Below are positions 6,376 through 10,686 of a stretch of DNA of 10,686 nt, piece by piece. The DNA lies in NCBI GenBank assembly GCA_036376275.1, contig DASVAP010000046.1, forward strand, positions 1 to 10,686, given 5' to 3'. The notes beneath the pieces were generated by a model, which saw only the letters and a program-made list of their open reading frames with translations, made no database searches and was not told the origin of the DNA. How positions within the stretch are numbered: the stretch's first letter is position 1; the number at the start of each line of letters is the position of its first letter. The translations under genes and the position numbers were made by a program. This DNA is from JABFRZ01 sp036376275. Lineage in GTDB: Bacteria > Planctomycetota > UBA1135 > GCA-002686595.

Positions 6376-7953
6376 ATGCTGAAGATCCACGCGCTCGTGC
6401 TGCTCTCGCTCCTCGCGGCCTGTCGGACGACGCCCCCGGTGACGCAGACGAGCTCGAGCCGCTCGCACTCGCCACACGCCACCCGCATCGAGGGTCTGGG
6501 CCGCATCGACTTCCCCAACTCCGGCCCGGCGCGCGCGCAGCAGGCCTTCGTGCGCGGAGTCCTGCTGCTGCACAGCTTCGAGTACGTGGACGCGGCCGAG
6601 GCCTTCCGCGAGGCGCAGGTGCTGGCGCCGGACTTCGCGCTGGCCTACTGGGGCGAGGCCCTGACCCACAACCACCCGATCTGGCAGGAGGAGGACCGCG
6701 AGAAGGCCCACGCGGTCCTGGAACGCCTCGCCTCGACGCCGGAGGCACGCGCGGCGAAGTGCGGCGACGCGCGCGAGCGGGCGCTGCTGGCCGCGGTCGA
6801 GGACCTGTTCGGCGAGGGCACGCGCGCCGAGCGCGCGCGCGCCTACGAGGCGGCGCTGGCGGAGCTCTCCGCGCGCCACCCGGAGGACCTCGAGCTGGCC
6901 GCCTTCCACGCGCTCTCGATCCTGGGCACCGCCACGCAGGGCCGTGACGTACCGACCTACATGCGCGCCGCGGCGGTCGCGGAGGAGGTGCTGGAGCAGG
7001 CCCCCGAGCACCCCGGCGCGCTGCACTACGCGATCCACGCCTACGACGACCCGACCCACGCGCCGCTCGGGCTGCGCATGGCGCGCCGCTACGGCGTGGT
7101 CGCGGCGGCGGCCGAGCACGGCCTGCACATGCCCTCGCACATCTACGTGGCCCTCGGGATGTGGAGCGACTCGATCGAGGCCAACGTCGCCGCCTCGGGC
7201 GCCGCCGACGCGCGCCGCGCGCGCAAGGGCCTCGGCGTCGACGCGCGCGGCCTCCACTCGCTCGCCTGGCTGGCCTACTCGCACCTGCAGCTCGGCCAGG
7301 AGGCCGAGGCCGCGCGCCTCCTGGCGGACATGCGCCGCGACGCGCGCGAGAGCGGCTCGAAGCGCGCGCGCGGAGCCCTGGTGGACATGCGCGCGGCCCA
7401 CGTGGTCGCGACCCAGGCCTGGACCGGCCCGGAGGCGGCCTTCGAGGTCGCGCTGGACGAGCTCGACCCGGCCCGCACCGCCGCCGAGCTCTACGTCCGT
7501 GGTCGGGCGGCCCTGGCCGCCGGCCACGCCGACCGGGCGCGCGAGGCCCTGGCCGGGATCGAGCGCGCCCGCGGCGCCCTCGAGACCCTGCCGAAGGCCC
7601 TCGGCGGTGCGCAGTGCTGCTTCGCCGGCGACCGTTTCGACTACCTGCCGGACCGCATGGCCGCGCACGTGATGGAGCTCGAGCTCTCGGCCCTGATCGC
7701 GCTCCAGGCGGGCGCCACCGAGGAGGCCCTGGCGCGCTTCGCGGCCGCGGCCGAGAAGGAGGGCGCGATGGGCTTCGACTTCGGCCCGCCGGTCGTGGTC
7801 GAGCCGGCCCACGAGCTCCACGGGACCATCCTGCTCGACCTCGGCCGCGTCCCCGAGGCCGCGCGCGCCTTCGAGCAGGCCCTCGAGCGCGCCCCCGGCC
7901 GCCGCCGCAGCCTCGAGGGGCTCGCCGCCGCGCGCGCCCGGATCGACGCCTGA
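6376..7953 (+). CDS. TPR-like lipoprotein with conserved His-rich core, function unknown
   Basis: A 525-residue protein beginning MLKIHALVLLSLLAAC, a lipoprotein signal with C16 as the lipidated residue, so it acts outside the cytoplasm. A longer frame starts at GTG 6316, but the signal peptide supports ATG 6376. The first TPR-like helices are at 51-91 (ARAQQAFVRGVLLLHSFEYVDAAEAF), with further helical pairs at 150-210 and 290-400 and a closing TPR at 475-510. The core GALHYAIHAYDDP (214-226) followed by EHGLHMPSHIYVALGMW (247-263) is the hallmark of a widespread TPR-like family; its histidines H217, H221, H248, H251 and H255 are candidates for a metal site. No enzymatic role is established for the family. 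It stands alone between the inverted repeat and recQ (55 bp downstream), which it probably does not partner functionally. Confidence 0.85.
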   Translation: MLKIHALVLLSLLAACRTTPPVTQTSSSRSHSPHATRIEGLGRIDFPNSGPARAQQAFVRGVLLLHSFEYVDAAEAFREAQVLAPDFALAYWGEALTHNHPIWQEEDREKAHAVLERLASTPEARAAKCGDARERALLAAVEDLFGEGTRAERARAYEAALAELSARHPEDLELAAFHALSILGTATQGRDVPTYMRAAAVAEEVLEQAPEHPGALHYAIHAYDDPTHAPLGLRMARRYGVVAAAAEHGLHMPSHIYVALGMWSDSIEANVAASGAADARRARKGLGVDARGLHSLAWLAYSHLQLGQEAEAARLLADMRRDARESGSKRARGALVDMRAAHVVATQAWTGPEAAFEVALDELDPARTAAELYVRGRAALAAGHADRAREALAGIERARGALETLPKALGGAQCCFAGDRFDYLPDRMAAHVMELELSALIALQAGATEEALARFAAAAEKEGAMGFDFGPPVVVEPAHELHGTILLDLGRVPEAARAFEQALERAPGRRRSLEGLAAARARIDA

Positions 7954-8008
7954 CGGATTCGGTGCTTGATCCGCGACCGCGGGCCGGTGGAATCGGTCTC
8001 CGGTCCGC

Positions 8009-9901
8009 ATGCACCACGAGCTCGACACCCTCGGCGCGACACCCGCCCCCGGCCTCGAGGGCCTGCTGGAGGCCGTGCGCCACGCCTTCGGGATCGAGGG
8101 GCTGCGCCCGTTCCAGGAGGAGGCGATCCGCGCCAACCTGGCGGGGCGCGATCTCCTGCTGGTGCTGCCGACCGGGGGCGGCAAGTCGCTGTGCTTCCAG
8201 GCGCCGGCGCTGGTGCGCAGCGGGCTGACGCTGGTGGTGAGCCCGCTGATCGCGCTGATGAAGGACCAGGTCGACGGCCTGCGCCAGAGCGGGGTCGCGG
8301 CCGGCATGCTGACGAGCGCCCAGAGCCCCTCGGAGCGCCGGGCGGTGCACGAGGCGCTCGAGCGCGGCGCGCTGAAGCTGCTCTACGCGGCGCCCGAGCG
8401 GCTGATGATGGAGGGCTTCTTCGAGCGCCTGGTGTCGCTCGGCCTCGCGGCGGTGGCGATCGACGAGGCCCACTGCATCAGCCACTGGGGCCACGATTTC
8501 CGGCCGGAGTACCGCCAGCTCGGCGGGCTGCGCGCGCTCGCGCCCGGGATCCCGCTGCACGCCTTCACGGCCACCGCCACGGGCAAGGTGCGGGCCGACA
8601 TCGTCGCCCAGCTCGGCCTGGCGGACCCGCTCGTGCTCGTCGGGCCCTGCGACCGGCCGAACCTCACCTACCGCGTGCAGCCGCGGACCGAGCTCGTGCG
8701 CCAGGTGCTCGGGGTGCTCGAGCGCCACCGGGATCCTTCCGGAGGCCACGAGGCCGGGATCGTCTACTGCATCTCGCGCCGGGAGGTCGAGCGCCTGGAC
8801 CAGGACCTGCGCGAGGCCGGCGTGAAGAGCGTCGCCTACCACGCCGGGCTGGAGGCCGACGCGCGCCGCAGGGCGCAGGAGGCGTTCCTGAACGAGGAGG
8901 TCGACGTGGTCGTCGCCACGGTCGCCTTCGGGATGGGCATCGACCGCACCGACGTGCGCTTCGTCGTGCACGCGGCCATGCCCAAGGGCCTCGAGCAGTA
9001 CAGCCAGGAGACGGGGCGCGCGGGACGCGATGGCCTCGCCGCGGAGTGCGTGCTGTTCCACTCGGGCGCCGACTACTTCTCGTGGAAGGGGCTGATCGAG
9101 CGCTCGCACCAGGAGTCGGGCGAGGGCGACGCGGCGCAGCTCGCGGGGGCCCTGGGGCGCCTGGGCGAGATGATGGACTTCGCCACGCGCCTCGTGTGCC
9201 GGCACCGCCAGCTGGTCGAGCACTTCGGACAGACCTACCCGGCCGCCCCGGAGGGCTGCGGCGCCTGCGACGTGTGCCTGGACGAGATCGAGACCGCGCC
9301 GGACTCGCTCGTGCTGGCGCAGAAGATCCTCTCGGCCGTGGTCAAGGTCGGGCAGCGCTACGGCGCCGCGCACGTGACCGAGGTCCTGCGCGGGGCCGAG
9401 ACGGCCGCCCTGCGCCGCGCGGGGCACGACCGGCTCTCGACCTACGGGCTCCTGAAGGAGCACTCCGCCAGCGCGATCCGCGGCTGGATCGACCAGCTCG
9501 TCGGGCTCGGGCACCTGCTGGTGGCCGGCGATCGGTATCCGGTGCTGATGCTCTCCCCCACCGGCGTCGAGGTGCTCAAGGCCGAGCGCGAGGTGGCCCT
9601 CTACGTGTGGCCCGAGCGCAAGGCGGCCCGCAAGCGCCGCGAGCCGCGCGTGGTGCTCGAGGAGTCCGAGCTGCCGGTCGACACGGAGCTCTTCGAGCAC
9701 CTGCGCGCCCTGCGCCGCGAGCTGGCCCGCGAGCGCGCCGTGCCGCCCTACCTGATCTTCAACGACCGCACCCTGGCCGAGCTGGCGGCGCGCAAGCCGC
9801 GCACGCCCGAGGAGTTCCGCGCGATCAAGGGCGTGGGCGACAAGAAGGCGGCCGAGCTCGGCCCCCTCTTCCTGGCGCGCATCGCCGGGCGCACGAGCTG
9901 A
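8009..9901 (+). CDS. recQ: ATP-dependent DNA helicase RecQ
   Basis: A 630-residue RecQ helicase, unwinding DNA 3'-5' in recombination and replication-fork repair. Seen in order: motif 0 LRPFQEEAI (32-40, a variant of the usual FRPGQ), Walker A LPTGGGKS (53-60), DEAHCISHWGHDFRPEY (152-168; DEAH box plus the aromatic-rich loop), FTATAT (186-191), the helicase C-domain with QETGRAGRDG (333-342), and a zinc-binding module with C397, C417, C420 and C423. A winged-helix region covers about 430-535, including HDRLSTYGLLKEHS, and an HRDC domain covers about 558-625 with IKGVGDKKA. All hallmark residues look intact, so it should be active. The ATG at 8009 has no clear Shine-Dalgarno; it is the first plausible start, as the domain begins near residue 20. 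The 3' end lies opposite the transposase-like frame on the other strand. Confidence 0.96.
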   Translation: MHHELDTLGATPAPGLEGLLEAVRHAFGIEGLRPFQEEAIRANLAGRDLLLVLPTGGGKSLCFQAPALVRSGLTLVVSPLIALMKDQVDGLRQSGVAAGMLTSAQSPSERRAVHEALERGALKLLYAAPERLMMEGFFERLVSLGLAAVAIDEAHCISHWGHDFRPEYRQLGGLRALAPGIPLHAFTATATGKVRADIVAQLGLADPLVLVGPCDRPNLTYRVQPRTELVRQVLGVLERHRDPSGGHEAGIVYCISRREVERLDQDLREAGVKSVAYHAGLEADARRRAQEAFLNEEVDVVVATVAFGMGIDRTDVRFVVHAAMPKGLEQYSQETGRAGRDGLAAECVLFHSGADYFSWKGLIERSHQESGEGDAAQLAGALGRLGEMMDFATRLVCRHRQLVEHFGQTYPAAPEGCGACDVCLDEIETAPDSLVLAQKILSAVVKVGQRYGAAHVTEVLRGAETAALRRAGHDRLSTYGLLKEHSASAIRGWIDQLVGLGHLLVAGDRYPVLMLSPTGVEVLKAEREVALYVWPERKAARKRREPRVVLEESELPVDTELFEHLRALRRELARERAVPPYLIFNDRTLAELAARKPRTPEEFRAIKGVGDKKAAELGPLFLARIAGRTS

Positions 9902-10521
9902 AGGCGGGGCAGGAGCAGGGGCAGCGGCGCCGCCTTGCGCGCCGCGGGCGCGCAGGTGGCCGGGCGGTGCGTCCAGACCAGCTCCGGCCCGCCGCGCCAG
10001 GCGCAGGGCGCGCGCCGCGCGGCGGCGAGCTCGCGCGGCCCCTGCAGGGCCCGCACCTCGTAGCGGTCGCGGAAGACCGGCCCGCGCCGCCCCGCCAGCC
10101 GGTTCAGGCCCTTGCCGAGCCGCGCGCCCACGCTCTGCATCGCGCGCGAGAGCGCGCCGGCCCCGCCGACGCGCAGGATCAGGTGCAGGTGGTCGCGGTG
10201 CAGCGAGAGGTGCTCCACCGCGCAGCGCGCGCCCTGGGCGGCCGCGGCGACCGCGCTGCGGACGAGCTCGGCGCCGCGCGCGGCGCGCGGGTCCGGCAGG
10301 CCCGGCACCAGCTCGAGCGTCACCAGGGCCAGGGCCCCCGGCCCCAGGCGCGGGCGCGCCCCGTGGGTCACGCCCGAGACCTCCCCCTTCGGCTTGCGGC
10401 CCGCGCCGGGGCGCCAGCCGCCGACCGTGCCGGGGCGGTGCGCCTTGCGGGTCTGCCGGGTCTGCCGTTTCTGCCGTGTCTGCCGGGTGGTCCCTCGAAC
10501 GAGGGTTGCTTGCATGGACAT
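9748..10521 (-). CDS. RAYT/Y1-like transposase, probably degenerate
   Basis: The start at 10521 is set by GGAGG six bases upstream; an ATG at 10548 has no such signal. The 257-residue frame shows a TRQ-repeat tail (12-25), GGWRPGAGRKPKG (34-46), the HxH metal-binding motif HLH (111-113) in EHLSLHRDHLHLIL, and GLNRLAGRRGPVFRDRYEVRAL (138-159). These match proteins annotated as REP-associated tyrosine transposases (COG1943/Y1_Tnp). The only tyrosine in the frame is Y154; the helix before N140, where active relatives carry the nucleophile, reads LGKGLN. After PREL (162-165) the expected YVLxNxRRH-type block is missing, and the frame has no stop before 9748, so residues 207-257 are antisense to the recQ HRDC region. 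It may have an internal deletion or frameshift, or be a tyrosine-less variant with a lost stop. RAYTs are usually single-copy and domesticated rather than flanked by insertion ends; none were seen. Confidence 0.68.
   Translation of the reverse strand: MSMQATLVRGTTRQTRQKRQTRQTRKAHRPGTVGGWRPGAGRKPKGEVSGVTHGARPRLGPGALALVTLELVPGLPDPRAARGAELVRSAVAAAAQGARCAVEHLSLHRDHLHLILRVGGAGALSRAMQSVGARLGKGLNRLAGRRGPVFRDRYEVRALQGPRELAAARRAPCAWRGGPELVWTHRPATCAPAARKAAPLPLLLPRLQLVRPAMRARKRGPSSAAFLSPTPLIARNSSGVRGLRAASSARVRSLKIR
10450..10485 (-). repeat. Four 9-bp tandem repeats (xxTCTGCCG) in the transposase N-terminus
   Basis: On the plus strand GGTCTGCCG occurs twice in a row (10450-10467), then TTTCTGCCG and TGTCTGCCG (10468-10485). 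On the coding strand they encode the basic string TRQ-KRQ-TRQ-TRQ. This part is outside the conserved catalytic domain and could vary in copy number without breaking the frame. Confidence 0.8.
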
Positions 10522-10527
10522 GGGGTA

Positions 10528-10532
10528 CCTCC
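10528..10532 (-). promoter_or_regulatory. Shine-Dalgarno site of the RAYT-like gene
   Basis: On the minus strand GGAGG followed by TACCCC precedes ATG 10521. It is the strongest ribosome-binding site in the window and places the start at residue 10 of the longest frame. Confidence 0.7.
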
Positions 10533-10611
10533 GCCGGGCCAGAGCCATGACCCTGAGGAGTGCACGGGGGACGTGGGCTTTTCTTGGGAGAGTTCGCGCT
10601 GGCGGGTCGCT

Positions 10612-10650
10612 CCGAGCTTGGGGGCTCGCCCCCTGGGGCCCCGCCCTCGG
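10612..10650. other. GC-rich nested stem-loop upstream of the RAYT-like gene
   Basis: GGGGG (10620-10624) and CCCCC (10629-10633) pair around a CTCG loop. CCGAG (10612-10616) and CTCGG (10646-10650) form an outer stem, with the palindrome GGGGCCCC (10635-10642) between. RAYT genes are typically found next to REP palindromes, so this is a candidate REP-like element. The rest of 10549-10686 shows no gene or clear promoter. Confidence 0.4.
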
Positions 10651-10686
10651 CCGTGACCCGCTTGTCCGGCCCGCTGGCGCCCGTGC

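Noticed and set aside
5044..8307. 1087-codon minus-strand frame opposite doxX, pirin and the TPR gene
   Set aside because: Its composition is a shadow of the real genes and no domain motif is visible.
6086..9700. 1204-codon open frame on the minus strand across the TPR gene and recQ
   Set aside because: It is antisense to two clearly conserved genes and made of Arg/Pro/Gly/Ala-rich low-complexity sequence, typical of stop-poor GC-rich DNA.
7966..10656. 896-codon plus-strand frame overlapping recQ
   Set aside because: recQ in another frame carries all helicase motifs; this frame shows only Arg/Ala/Pro-rich sequence.
1..10686. A defence, CRISPR, retron or prophage system
   Set aside because: No such signature proteins or arrays were seen; RecQ here is a complete ordinary housekeeping-type helicase with no defence partner genes beside it.

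Overview
This is very GC-rich bacterial DNA (roughly 70% or more by eye) with tightly packed genes and almost no AT-rich spacer. Genome type is inference only. The combination of a secreted polysaccharide-lyase-type enzyme behind a polyglycine linker, small lipoproteins, a RAYT-like transposase and an intergenic CTCCGCGTC-type inverted repeat would fit an environmental Planctomycetota- or Myxococcota-like bacterium. Nothing in the window fixes the phylum.

Layout. (1) 1-2175 (+): 3' part of a heparinase II/III-type protein, entering the window inside a polyglycine linker. (2) 2209-3309 (-): zinc-dependent, probably NADPH-linked alcohol dehydrogenase/aldehyde reductase of the cinnamyl-alcohol-dehydrogenase/YahK type, convergent with the first gene. 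(3) 3545-4228 (-): lipoprotein with a GIN/DUF2807 beta-helix and six GSG-centred repeats. (4) 4339-6195 (+): a three-gene cluster of MarR regulator, DoxX membrane protein and pirin. (5) 6207-6313: a long imperfect inverted repeat. (6) 6376-7953 (+): lipoprotein with TPR-like repeats and a conserved His-rich core. (7) 8009-9901 (+): RecQ helicase with zinc-binding, winged-helix and HRDC regions. (8) 9748-10521 (-): RAYT/Y1-like transposase gene whose frame runs into the antisense of the recQ 3' end. (9) 10549-10686: spacer upstream of the transposase gene, with GC-rich stem-loops.

How the genes work together. The best-supported unit is marR-doxX-pirin. A perfect palindrome TTGACTAGTCAA sits just before the marR start, and a second copy sharing 12 identical bases lies at the beginning of the doxX reading frame. 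This suggests the MarR protein controls both its own gene and doxX-pirin. MarR/DoxX/pirin sets are commonly linked with electrophile, quinone or oxidative stress, so the nearby aldehyde reductase would fit functionally, but no shared site was seen in front of it.

The other genes look like independent housekeeping or accessory units. I found no CRISPR array, rRNA, tRNA, phage module or recognisable defence system. The most interesting non-gene signals are the duplicated operator, the pirin-TPR inverted repeat and the decaying RAYT gene with its GC-rich upstream hairpins.
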